The notes beneath the pieces are model-generated. The model did no database searches. It had not been told where the DNA came from and saw only the letters and a program-made list of their open reading frames with translations. DNA of 64,000 bases from the NCBI RefSeq assembly GCF_019916085.1, contig NZ_CP049834.1, positions 2,122,501 through 2,186,500 of the forward strand, given 5' to 3'. How positions within the stretch are numbered: the first letter of the stretch is position 1; every line of letters begins with the position of its first letter. Shown here one piece after another: positions 36,321 to 45,300 of the stretch. A program made the translations under genes and the position numbers. This stretch comes from Aquirufa lenticrescens. Lineage in GTDB: Bacteria; Bacteroidota; Bacteroidia; Cytophagales; Spirosomataceae.

Positions 36321-37367
36321 ATGCAACAGAGCGCTCAAGAAGTTTTAAAGGATATTAAGCAGAAAAAACTGGCTCCTATTTATTTATTGCATGGTGATGA
36401 GCCCTATTTGATTGATCAGCTGGTGGATGCTTTTGAAAAGCAGGTGTTGCCGGAGGATCAGCAGAGTTTTAATCAATTTGTCCTTTTTGGCAAAGATCAT
36501 AGTCTAGGATCTATTATGGCAACGGCGCGTCGGTATCCGATGATGGCGGAGCGTCAAGTGGTGATTGTGAAGGAGGCGGCGTTCATCGAGGCGATGGCGA
36601 AAGCGAAGGAAAATGCGAAGGCTAAAGATGATGATTTAAAGGTTTGGGAAGATTATTGCGCGAATCCGACGCCCTCTACCCTACTTGTTTTAACCGTTAA
36701 ATCCTTGCTTTCTGATAAATCAAAGGTGTTTTCTGCGCTGGTGAAGCACGGTGTGATTGTCACATCGAAGAAAGTGTCGGAAGATAAATTAGGAGCTTGG
36801 TTAGTGGATTATTTGGGTCAAAAAGGGATCAAAATTCAGCCTTCTACGGTCGAATTGATGGTTTCGTATGTGGGTGCGGATTTGTCTAGAATGGCGCACG
36901 AGGCAGATAAATTAGCCGTGAATGTGCCTGCTGGCGCTGAAGTAGGTTCTGCAGAGGTGGAGAAATACATCGGTATTAGCCGGGAATACAATTATTTTGA
37001 GTTCCAAAAAGCGATCATCCAGCGCAATACCGAAAAAGCACAGAAAATTGCCTTCCACTTTGCAGAAAACGCGAAGCAGAATCCTGCCGCACCCATGCTT
37101 GTCTTATTGTTTAATTTCTTTTCTAAGGTATTGCAGGTCCACGATGTGGGAAATGTCTCTGACGGGGAGATTGCGAAGCTGATTGGAGTGAACCCTTATT
37201 TTGTGCGTGATTATACGACAGCGGCGCGAAATTACCCTTTAGCGAAGGTCGTTCGTATTATTGAGGCTGTGAAGAACGCTGATTTAAAAGTAAAAGGGGT
37301 TATCGGCAGTGCGGAGACAGACCGCGAAATCATTTTGGACTTAAGTTTCCAAATTTTGCACCTCTAG
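36321..37367 (+). CDS. holA: DNA polymerase III subunit delta
   Basis: A 348-residue clamp-loader subunit that opens the sliding clamp. The N-terminal AAA-like domain has IYLLHGDEPYLIDQLVDAFE at 18-37 and the family MAERQVVIVKEA segment. The middle lid contains LMVSYVGADLSRMAHEADKL, and the C-terminal collar domain contains EYNYFEFQKAIIQRNTEKA. As usual for delta there is no Walker A motif. The gene ends 3 bp before the convergent SH3-like protein gene. Confidence 0.93.
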   Translation: MQQSAQEVLKDIKQKKLAPIYLLHGDEPYLIDQLVDAFEKQVLPEDQQSFNQFVLFGKDHSLGSIMATARRYPMMAERQVVIVKEAAFIEAMAKAKENAKAKDDDLKVWEDYCANPTPSTLLVLTVKSLLSDKSKVFSALVKHGVIVTSKKVSEDKLGAWLVDYLGQKGIKIQPSTVELMVSYVGADLSRMAHEADKLAVNVPAGAEVGSAEVEKYIGISREYNYFEFQKAIIQRNTEKAQKIAFHFAENAKQNPAAPMLVLLFNFFSKVLQVHDVGNVSDGEIAKLIGVNPYFVRDYTTAARNYPLAKVVRIIEAVKNADLKVKGVIGSAETDREIILDLSFQILHL

Positions 37368-37370
37368 ATT

Positions 37371-38108
37371 CTAGTTAATAGGCAAGAAATCATCTTCTTT
37401 CACGTATCCTTGCTGACTTTCAATCAGGCTATACACCCAAATATCACGGGTAAACCAATAATTAATCCGATTTCCCTTCTTTAAAAGACGCTCTACCGGT
37501 GCGGCAGATGACGGAAAGTCGCGCATGTAGGACTTGTCTTTGGTAATAATTCCATAATTTAAAAAACCCGGAAAGTTCGCAAAAAGCCCAATAAAAGCGA
37601 TATAAAGGATTAAATAGGTGAATTGACTAGTGCGGATCACTTTCTTTTGAAAGACGGAATAGGTCAAAATTCCAGCCCCATACAAGGCTATCAATAAGAG
37701 AAAGCCCAGCAAGAATGGGAAGAATTTAAAGTAAAGCCAATAAATCTGATCCCAAAGGCTCATTTTAAAGCCGTTCAGCCCCTGCTTCTCTCCTATTTCC
37801 TCCAAACGCTTCGATATTTCCGGCCGCGCATTCGTCGCCTGTATACTCGATAAATAGTATAATTCCTTCAACCAATCGTTTTTTGCTTTTGCGATATAGG
37901 CTAGTTTTAATTTAATATTTTCGGAATCGCGCGGTTTGGTCTTTAAATGGGACACGTAAATTTTCTCTGCACGCAAAAGTCTATTCGCCTTAAACAAAGA
38001 ATCTGCTAATGCGAGTTGATTTCTATCTATTTGGGAATAAGCTCTTTGGCCAAAACCAAAAGAAAAAATCACAAGAAATATAATTTTATTTAGAGAAAGG
38101 GCTTGCAT
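37371..38108 (-). CDS. TPR membrane protein with SH3-like C-terminus (BatE-like)
   Basis: A 245-residue protein with a signal peptide (IIFLVIFSFGFGQRAYSQ), two or three TPR-like helices (about 28-105), two membrane helices (about 128-150 and 165-185; FPFLLGFLLLIALYGAGILT), and a C-terminal SH3b-like domain (about 190-245, RDIWVYSLIESQQGYVKEDD). This matches the BatE layout of Bacteroidota aerotolerance (Bat) operons, but no batA-D gene is adjacent, so the name is only a likeness. Confidence 0.65.
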   Translation of the reverse strand: MQALSLNKIIFLVIFSFGFGQRAYSQIDRNQLALADSLFKANRLLRAEKIYVSHLKTKPRDSENIKLKLAYIAKAKNDWLKELYYLSSIQATNARPEISKRLEEIGEKQGLNGFKMSLWDQIYWLYFKFFPFLLGFLLLIALYGAGILTYSVFQKKVIRTSQFTYLILYIAFIGLFANFPGFLNYGIITKDKSYMRDFPSSAAPVERLLKKGNRINYWFTRDIWVYSLIESQQGYVKEDDFLPIN

Positions 38109-38133
38109 TATTTAAAAAAGGGTGCTAGTTTTG
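38103..38133 (+). promoter_or_regulatory. Predicted tRNA-Lys promoter
   Basis: TTG (38103-38105), a 20-bp spacer and TAGTTTTG (38126-38133), a full consensus match. The tRNA begins 112 bp later, so the precursor would have an unusually long leader. Confidence 0.65.
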
Positions 38134-38170
38134 CACCGCAATAAGGGGAAAAAGTTACTCTTTTGCAAAC

Positions 38171-38242
38171 GAAGGTCAACCAGTGGTTGAACTTCCTTTC
38201 GGTTCCAGAGTGGACCATTTTTATATACCAAGCCTCGGCTTG
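38171..38242 (+). ncRNA. Structured leader of tRNA-Lys
   Basis: The expected transcript leader holds an 11-position stem with one mismatch (38171-38181 with 38185-38195, core TCAACC-AGT-GGTTGA) and a small CAAGC-CTCG-GCTTG hairpin at 38229-38242, just before the tRNA. These may be processing signals, or the leader may be a small RNA. No known RNA family was recognised. Confidence 0.35.
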
Positions 38243-38245
38243 AAT

Positions 38246-38318
38246 GATTCCGTAGCTCAGTTGGTAGAGCAATACACTTTTAATGTATGGGTCCTGGGTT
38301 CGAATCCCAGCGGGATCA
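38246..38318 (+). tRNA. tRNA-Lys (TTT)
   Basis: A 73-nt cloverleaf: acceptor GATTCCG / CGGGATC with one G-U pair, D arm with TAGCTCAGTTGGTAGAGC, anticodon stem ATACA / TGTAT enclosing CTTTTAA (anticodon TTT), and T arm CTGGG-TTCGAAT-CCCAG. The discriminator is A at 38318 and CCA is not encoded. Confidence 0.97.
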
Positions 38319-38328
38319 CTTCTAATTG

Positions 38329-38360
38329 AAAAGCCTCAGAGAAATCTGAGGCTTTTTTTT
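38329..38360. terminator. Bidirectional terminator between tRNA-Lys and the PNPOx-like gene
   Basis: 12-bp stem AAAAGCCTCAGA (38329-38340) / TCTGAGGCTTTT (38345-38356) with GAAA loop and T8. It serves the tRNA on the + strand and the convergent flavoprotein gene on the - strand. Confidence 0.93.
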
Positions 38361-38365
38361 GTGCC

Positions 38366-38977
38366 TTAAGGTATCATCCACTGAAAACTCCCCTCTTCAT
38401 AATCGAAGAAAGCCCTTCGATGTCCTGCATGGTTCAGCCACAGCCAATCGAAGGATTGAACGTGAATGGACACAATGCCAAAGTTTTCGTAACCCACTTC
38501 ACTTTCAGCTAATGTAAAGTTCTCTTGTTCGATGTCTTCTGAAAGTCCGCTTGTCGATGAATCGACCAAATTGGAAGGGCTATAGAGCGTTAAATAACAT
38601 TTTCTGCTGGAAAGAGAGGTGGTTTGCCAGGCTTTGGCCGTCAAATCATCTGTATGATGTAATACCGCTTTCCCTTTTACGCGTAATTGAATGCGTTCTT
38701 CGGAATCATAAAAGAGGGCACTTATGGATGGATTAATCAATAATTCATTCCATTTAGGACTTCTGATATCCGTATGGAAACGCAATTCTCTTTCTTCTGG
38801 CAAAGTCTTACGTAAAACAACGGTTCGCAAACTCACTTCGCCATTACCTAAAGTGGCCACGCAAGGCGTATGAAAGGGTGTTCTGCTTTTCTTGGCACCC
38901 GTGACTAAACGCGACCAGCAGTCTTGTTCTAAATCAGTTAAACTATAATCGATGTAATTGATTCTATTATTTTCCAT
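38366..38977 (-). CDS. Pyridoxamine 5'-phosphate oxidase-like flavoprotein
   Basis: The ATG at 38977 (MENNRINYIDYSL) is preferred over the TTG at 38989, because it lies 1 bp after the upstream stop. The protein has about 203 residues. The split-barrel FMN-binding fold is suggested by FHTPCVATLGNGEVSLRTVV, LRFHTDIRSPKWNELLINPS and ALFYDSEERIQLRVKGKAVL. The C-terminal WLWLNHAGHRRAFFDYE replaces the RLSxR-type motif of true PdxH, so another substrate is likely. It is downstream of the DUF4197 gene. Confidence 0.82.
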   Translation of the reverse strand: MENNRINYIDYSLTDLEQDCWSRLVTGAKKSRTPFHTPCVATLGNGEVSLRTVVLRKTLPEERELRFHTDIRSPKWNELLINPSISALFYDSEERIQLRVKGKAVLHHTDDLTAKAWQTTSLSSRKCYLTLYSPSNLVDSSTSGLSEDIEQENFTLAESEVGYENFGIVSIHVQSFDWLWLNHAGHRRAFFDYEEGSFQWMIP

Positions 38978-38978
38978 C

Positions 38979-39698
38979 CTATTTCTCAAACACTCTCTTC
39001 AGCAACTCAGTCGTCCGTGCCATCGGATTCGCACGGATATCCTTCTCTTGTTTTGCTATTTCGCTGTAGATTCCCTCCATCGCCTTCTCTGTAACGTATG
39101 CACCTAGATCAGGGTTGATTTTCTTATTACTGAATGGAATGGCATTGTAGGCTGTGATGGCTCTTTCCCAGTATTTGGTGGCGTTTACTTTGTCTAAGGA
39201 TGTTTTTATGATGGGATTAAAACTGGATTTCAATTCTGAAGCGGTTTTTGAGCGCAAAAAAGATGTAGCTGCTGTTTCGTCGCCTCGTAAAATAGTCAGC
39301 CCATCCGTAATGGTTATTTGTTTGATAGCGTTCACAAAGATGGGTGCAGCGGTCGCTGAAGCATCTTCTGCCGCGCGGTTCATACTAAGGATGAAATCGT
39401 CCGCGAATTGGTTTAAGCCCACACTTCTGAGAGTGCTTTCGACTTTAGCGGCTTCTGGTGGCATGAGGATTTTAAGGGCAGCATTTTTGAAGAATCCATC
39501 CGGTTTAGCCAGGTTTGCGCAGCCTTTTTCGGCACCTACCCGCAAGGCTTCTTTTAGGCCGTTGGCGATATCATCGGAACTTAAGCCTGTTTTTTGTGCA
39601 CCTGAAGCGATTTCGGTGGCTTTTTTGAGTATCCCTTGGAAGGATTGGGCTTTGGCATTTATAGAACAAAGGAATAAGAGTATTAGTAGTTTTTTCAT
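38979..39698 (-). CDS. DUF4197 domain protein
   Basis: A 239-residue periplasmic protein with a signal peptide (KLLILLFLCSINAKAQ). The rest is an all-alpha DUF4197 domain with segments LSSDDIANGLKEALRVGAEK, LMPPEAAKVESTLRSVGLNQ and FSNKKINPDLGAYVTEKAM. The function of the family is unknown. Promoter signals upstream are obscured by heptamer array D. The downstream flavoprotein gene is 1 bp away. Confidence 0.88.
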   Translation of the reverse strand: MKKLLILLFLCSINAKAQSFQGILKKATEIASGAQKTGLSSDDIANGLKEALRVGAEKGCANLAKPDGFFKNAALKILMPPEAAKVESTLRSVGLNQFADDFILSMNRAAEDASATAAPIFVNAIKQITITDGLTILRGDETAATSFLRSKTASELKSSFNPIIKTSLDKVNATKYWERAITAYNAIPFSNKKINPDLGAYVTEKAMEGIYSEIAKQEKDIRANPMARTTELLKRVFEK

Positions 39699-39706
39699 AT
39701 TTATTG

Positions 39707-39812
39707 AGATTATAGATAAGAGAGCATAGAGAGGAGATAATGGTGAATGGTGAATGGTAAATTTTCCCTTTGGACTTCAGACTCATTCCCTCCGGACTAT
39801 CGACTAGCGACT
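39707..39812. repeat. Degenerate heptamer array D
   Basis: Fifteen units keep a 7-bp phase over 106 bp with one 1-bp slip: AGATTAT, AGATAAG, AGAGCAT, AGAGAGG, AGATAAT, GGTGAAT twice, GGTAAAT, TTTCCCT, TTGGACT, TCAGACT, CATTCCC, CCGGACT, ATCGACT, AGCGACT. Three sub-families (AG-rich, GGTGAAT, NNNGACT) sit side by side. It lies between divergent genes (DUF4197 and M28 peptidase). Confidence 0.87.
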
Positions 39813-39862
39813 AAATTTACCTAATAATTACTATCTTTAAACACACTTTTTATAAACTGTCT

Positions 39863-41233
39863 ATGAATTTCCGTTTCCTACCCTTATTACTCCTTCCCCT
39901 ATTTTCTAACGCCCAGGCAAACACAGACTCCCTCTTCATCAAGAAGATGTCTGACGAGATCATGACGAACGGAAAGGCCTATGACTTATTGTATGAATTG
40001 ACCAAAAAGATTGGTGGGCGATTAGCCGGTTCTCCGCAGGCACAGAATGCGGTGATTTGGGGGAAGAAAAGTTTAGAGGCGATGGGTCCAGATAAAGTGT
40101 TCTTGCAGCCGTGCAAGACGCCTAATTGGAAACGCGGTGGGAATGATTTTGTGGCGATTACGGGGGTGAATGGTGAGGCGAGAATGCAACCATTGGCGGC
40201 TTTGGCCTTAGGGAATTCCCTTGGTTCGAATGGATTAATCGAGGCAGAAGTGGTCGCAGTGGCTAGTTTCGAAGAATTAGAGAAGCGCAAGGAAGAGGTG
40301 AAAGGCAAGATTGTTTATTTCCACAGTGTTTTTGATCCGACGAAGATTCAGACGTTTAAAGCGTATGGTGAAAGTGGCGCTTTTCGCCGTTCTGGTGCGA
40401 GTAAAGCCGCGAAATATGGTGCAGTGGCGGTGTTAATTCATTCACTGAGTACGGCGCCGGATAATGAGCCGCATACCGGTGTGATGGTGTATGATGAAGC
40501 ATATCCGAAGATTCCAGCGGTGGCTTTAGGTCCGAATGATGCGAAGATGCTATATTCTTTGGCCAAAAAAGGAACCATCAAAGCCCAAGTACAAACCTAC
40601 GGTTTCTTCCTTCCAGATGCGGATGACAACAACGTAATTGCAGAAATCAGCGGATCTGAATTCCCAGACCAATACATCACGCTAGGTGGTCACTTAGACA
40701 GCTGGGACGTGAATGAGGGCGCACACGATGATGGCGCCGGCATCGTCCAAACGATGGAAGTGTTGCGCGTCATGAAAGCGTTAAACTACAAACCAAAGCG
40801 TAGCATCCGTTTTGTCCTATTCGCAAATGAAGAAAATGCCGCGCGCGGTGGCAAGGAATATGCGAACCAAGCTAAAATTAACAAGGAGAACCACATTTTT
40901 GTCATCGAAAGTGATGAGGGTGGCTTCACTCCTCGTTCCATCGGAATTACGGCCCCTCCTGCTCAATTCGCCAGATTTCAAACCTGGACTCCCCTATTAA
41001 AGCCTTATGGTTCTGAGATTACTTTTGGCGGTGGCGGTACGGACATTGCCCCGATGGCCGGCATCAATAAAGAATCCATCTTAGCTGGACTTATCCCAGA
41101 CAGCCAACGCTATTTCGATTTACACCATGCAAAGACGGACGTGTTCGAAAACGTAAACAAAAGAGAATTACATTTAGGCGCCGTGAACATGGCAGCCATC
41201 ATCTATTTAATTGATCAATACGGCGTAAAATGA
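39863..41233 (+). CDS. Secreted M28-family metallopeptidase with PA domain
   Basis: A 456-residue protein with a signal peptide (FLPLLLLPLFSNAQA). The M28 two-zinc site is visible as H277 and D279 in GGHLDSWD, D289/D290 in AHDDGAG, E323/E324 in ANEENAARGG and D351 in IESDEGG. A protease-associated insert lies at about 125-250 (GKIVYFHSV; KYGAVAVLIHSLS). It resembles carboxypeptidase Q / plasma glutamate carboxypeptidase. The 3' end overlaps the ThuA gene by 4 bp. Confidence 0.93.
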   Translation: MNFRFLPLLLLPLFSNAQANTDSLFIKKMSDEIMTNGKAYDLLYELTKKIGGRLAGSPQAQNAVIWGKKSLEAMGPDKVFLQPCKTPNWKRGGNDFVAITGVNGEARMQPLAALALGNSLGSNGLIEAEVVAVASFEELEKRKEEVKGKIVYFHSVFDPTKIQTFKAYGESGAFRRSGASKAAKYGAVAVLIHSLSTAPDNEPHTGVMVYDEAYPKIPAVALGPNDAKMLYSLAKKGTIKAQVQTYGFFLPDADDNNVIAEISGSEFPDQYITLGGHLDSWDVNEGAHDDGAGIVQTMEVLRVMKALNYKPKRSIRFVLFANEENAARGGKEYANQAKINKENHIFVIESDEGGFTPRSIGITAPPAQFARFQTWTPLLKPYGSEITFGGGGTDIAPMAGINKESILAGLIPDSQRYFDLHHAKTDVFENVNKRELHLGAVNMAAIIYLIDQYGVK

Positions 41234-42042
41234 GATTAACTACATTATTTCTGCTTTTTGCTTTTGCATATTTCGCATCATTCGCGCAAAAGACTTCTTA
41301 TTCGGTTCTTGTGTACACGAAAAATGGCCCTGGCTACGTGCACGATAATATTCCCTCTGCGGTAGCAGCGGTTCAGAAGTTAGGCTCTGAAAATCACTTT
41401 CAAGTGGATGTTTCGGCTGATCCAGTGGTGTTTGAAGAAAAGAATTTGGCCAAATACAAAGTCATCATCTTCACCTCCACTAACAACGACGTCTTCGACA
41501 CGGACGCTCAGCGCGTCGCTTTCCGCCGCTACATCGAAGCCGGTGGCGGATTCGTGGGCGTGCACTCGGTAACGGGCACAGAACGCAAATGGAGCTGGTT
41601 CAAATCGATGGTAGGTGAATCGTTCTCCTGGCACGCGAAATTCCAACCCTTCTCGGTCATCAACATCGCTCCTTCCCACCCATCTCTACAAGGTGTCCCT
41701 TTGAAATGGACGAAGGAAGACGAATGCTATTTTGGCTTTGAACTCTACCCAGGCATCCAAACATTAATGATGCACGACGTGACTACCTTAGACCCGTCTC
41801 AAAAAGAACTCATCACAAAACACAAAGGCGTCTATGGGGACTATTTCCCAGCGGTCTGGACCCAACACTTCCAAGGCGGCCACATCTGGGTCACCACCCT
41901 AGGCCACGCGAAAGAAAACTACCAAGAACCGACCTACTTGAATCATTTGTTGCAAGGGATTAATTACATCGCTGGGCAGGTTCGCAAAATCGATTACTCG
42001 AAGGCTTTCTCGACGGGTAAGGATGATGGGTTGAGGTTTTAA
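41230..42042 (+). CDS. Secreted ThuA-domain protein
   Basis: A 270-residue protein with a signal peptide (LTTLFLLFAFAYFASFAQ). The ThuA (trehalose-utilisation, class I glutamine amidotransferase-like fold) domain covers about 22-255, with GGGFVGVHSVTGTERKWSWF and VWTQHFQGGHIWVTTLGH. Such secreted ThuA proteins in Bacteroidota are linked to carbohydrate or dicarbonyl metabolism, but no reaction is firmly known. The ATGA overlap with the M28 gene implies translational coupling. Confidence 0.9.
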   Translation: MRLTTLFLLFAFAYFASFAQKTSYSVLVYTKNGPGYVHDNIPSAVAAVQKLGSENHFQVDVSADPVVFEEKNLAKYKVIIFTSTNNDVFDTDAQRVAFRRYIEAGGGFVGVHSVTGTERKWSWFKSMVGESFSWHAKFQPFSVINIAPSHPSLQGVPLKWTKEDECYFGFELYPGIQTLMMHDVTTLDPSQKELITKHKGVYGDYFPAVWTQHFQGGHIWVTTLGHAKENYQEPTYLNHLLQGINYIAGQVRKIDYSKAFSTGKDDGLRF

Positions 42043-42044
42043 AC

Positions 42045-42308
42045 CTATTTCTTTTTAGGTGCCGGATTTGAAATAGCTGAATCTAATCGAGCGGTCTTCT
42101 TGATGTCATTCTGCAAACTGTCGATCGATTTAATAATGAACTTCACCTGTGCGTGAGGTAAATTACTCTCGTCTACCATTTTCTTAACGTTCTCTAAATT
42201 ACGCCAATGGTAGTTCAATTGAGGCTCAGTAAATCGCACGGCGATGTATTTTTCTGCGGCGAAAGACATTAAAGCCAGAGTTGCGAGGATGGCGAGTTTT
42301 TTTTTCAT
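42045..42308 (-). CDS. Small exported protein of unknown function
   Basis: An 87-residue protein with an N-terminal hydrophobic stretch (KLAILATLALMSFAA), probably a signal peptide, and a short helical, Lys-rich remainder (LPHAQVKFIIKSIDSLQNDI) ending PAPKKK. No domain was recognised. It lies 10 bp downstream of the fibre-like gene in the same direction and may belong to that operon. Confidence 0.65.
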   Translation of the reverse strand: MKKKLAILATLALMSFAAEKYIAVRFTEPQLNYHWRNLENVKKMVDESNLPHAQVKFIIKSIDSLQNDIKKTARLDSAISNPAPKKK

Positions 42309-42318
42309 ATTGTTAATT

Positions 42319-45300
42319 TTAATATTGATAATCTATAAAAATATTATACCGAGGCAATCCAAAATTGCCGAAATTTACATCGTTAAAAAATAATAGATTC
42401 CCTGAAAGACCAAATAAATTTTTTGATATCCTTTCGTTATTAATTGTAACTGAAATATGATTATTAGATATAGGAATATGTGATAAAGGTAATATAATAG
42501 ATTCCGATCCTACTGAATAAACATTAGGATTTGTACCGATTAAATCATCTCCTTTTTGTGACCCTCCAGCGATCCCAAACTCTTCTGTAAAAAAATTAAA
42601 GTTCCCTGATAAGACAGAATTTCCTCCAATTTTTATATCTCCCCCTGCAGGTAAATTCAAAACACCATCTGTTCCAAATGTCCATATTTGAGTAGATGAA
42701 CTAGTGGTCCCTGTTAATATAGAAAACCCATTTTCTGTCGCCCTCGTATCAAATCCAAAGTTAACTGTTCCTGAGATAGAGCCTGAAGTGATGGTGCCAT
42801 CCGGGAAAACTAGTGCTCCATCTTTGGTAAAATCCCATTCGTTAAAAGTTATGGAATTATTTGATGTACTATTTGTCTCAATCAAAAATGAAGTATTGTC
42901 AGAGGCAATAAAACCAGTTGTACCCTCACCTTCTGGAGCTCCAAATTTCGAACCATCTGGAAATTCTAATTTGCCGTCTACTCCAAATGTCCAATAAAAT
43001 GCACTCATATTGGGACTATCTGAAATTCCCACTTGAAATCTTTTATTTTCTGTCGTAATTCCAAATCGATAAGTGTCATTTTCAATGTAATCTCCACCAG
43101 GAAATATCATATTCCCATCTAAACTAAATGTCCATGTTTTAGGATTTGCAGGATCATCACCATTTATGATTTTAAATCCATCATTATTCCCACCTGTTAA
43201 TTCAAAATAAGTTGAACCTGAATAATTCCCAGCTAATGTTGTTCCATCAGGAAAAGTTAACATACCTTCAGAATCATATGTCCAACTGTTGAAAATTTCA
43301 CTTTCTAAATTAGTTTCTGTGGTTATCAATACTTTTCCTCTATTTTCATCTCCAGAAATTCGTACACTTGCAACTTTATTTACATTCTCAGTTAATTCAC
43401 CGCTACTTAAGAAAATACCGCTATTACTTAAAATCGTAAAAGTTGAAATATCTTCCTCAAGTTCAAATTTACCCATTACACTTCCATCTGGAAAAGATAA
43501 CACTCCTTGAGAATCAAATTGCCAAAAGTTTTCCTGCTCATCTGAATCTAAGTCTCGAGTCCTCATAATTATAGTACCTTGGTTGCCCTGTTGGATAATA
43601 CCAATTCCAGCATTTATAGTTATTTCATCTTCAAAAGTCTGGCTACTTTGTAAAATAATACTTGTAGGGCTATTTATTTCAAAAGCTGAAAAATCTTCAT
43701 TTAGAGTATATTTGCCCAATGTAGTCCTATCAGGAAAGACAAGTTTTCCATCATCTTTGAATGTCCAATAATGATCTTCCTCTTCTGAAGTCGTTTTTAA
43801 TTCGATGTATCCGCCATTTTTTGATCTAATACTAAATATATCTTTTAATTCGGCCTCTTGATCGCTTATATAGGGGAAAATTCTGGAACCGTCGGAAAAT
43901 CGTAATTTCCCGTCAGCGGTGTATTTCAGTTCGTGTTCTCTAGGATCAGATTCCCCGTATTCAAAATTTTCAAAGTCAACGGTACTTGTTTTAATTGAAA
44001 AATCTGTATCGGGCTTTAATTGAAAAACGGTTTCCGATGCATTACCACTTCTAACTTCAGTTCCATTTGGGAGAATTAATTTATTAGACCAAATATCAAA
44101 CTCCCATCCATTTGTATCTTCAGATGTCGTTTTCCCAATACTTACGAAAAGGTCGTTATAGATATTTAATCCATTATATTGACTTAATGGAATTGGCAAT
44201 CCTTCCATATACGAATTATTGGAACCTGTAAGGTTTATGCGATTCGCTGTTAGTCCACCCTCTATGGCTTGATCTCTATGAAAAAGATTGGATTGATCTA
44301 CCCTGGCATAAGCTGCTTCTGCAGTGCTTACATCTAGTTTATTATCTAAGGCTGTTTGAGTCGCCGTACTAACGGGTTTATCTACATCCGCTGTATTATC
44401 CACGTTACCCAATCCCACTTTTGACTTGTCAATTCCTGTAGCCAATTTAGCATTTGTAACTGCTAAATCTGCTAGATGTCTGGTTAATATTCCTCCATCT
44501 TGTACTCCTCCAGAATTTACGAGGCCGTCCACATAGGTCTTCACTGCTTTTTGAGTCGGGAATAAAATATCACTTGTTTCATTAGCTCCTAAATCTGTTG
44601 CTATGGATTTGTTTGCTACATTTTCTTTTGTTGCAACAGTAGTAGAAAATGTCTCCGTTGAAACTTTCGTGTCTAATGCTTCCTGAGTCGCTGTACTAAT
44701 TGGTTTTGCTAGGTCAGTAGTATTCGCTACCTCTGAAAGACCTACCATTAATTTTGTAATACCAGAAACGGTTCCAGTAAATGTGGGTGATTCTAAGGGA
44801 GCTTTTAATGCTAGATCTGTCGCATTTGCCTTAAGTTCTAGGTCAGTTACATTTGCTTTTGTAGCAACCGTGGTTGAAAAGGTAGCCGTAGACACTTTGG
44901 TATCTAGCGCTTCTTGAGTCGCCGTACTAATTGGTTTTGCTAAGTCAGCAGTATTTGCTACTTCTGAAAGCCCTACCATCGATTTAGTGATACCAGATAT
45001 AGTTCCGGTAAATGTTGGGGACTCTAAAGGTGCTTTTAGAGCGACATCTGTCACATTTGCTTTCGTAGCCAAAGTCGTAGAAAATGTTGCTGATGAAACC
45101 TTCGTTTCTAATGCCACCTGCGTCGCCGTACTAATCGGCTTCGCTAAATCGCTCGTATTATTAATTTGATCCACTCCTATAGCCGTTTTCAAAGCTGAGA
45201 TAGAAGCTACACCTGTTCCTCCTTTGGAAGCAGATAACACGCCATCTACGTTATCTGCGTTAACTCCATTTGCGTAATAGGCAAATGGTACGGATTGTAA

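Noticed and set aside
39707-39812. CRISPR array
   Set aside because: Units are 7 bp, degenerate and without spacers, and no cas gene is present.
41380-41679. 99-residue reverse-strand frame within the ThuA gene
   Set aside because: It is a shadow of a well-supported coding sequence on the other strand, with no recognisable domain.
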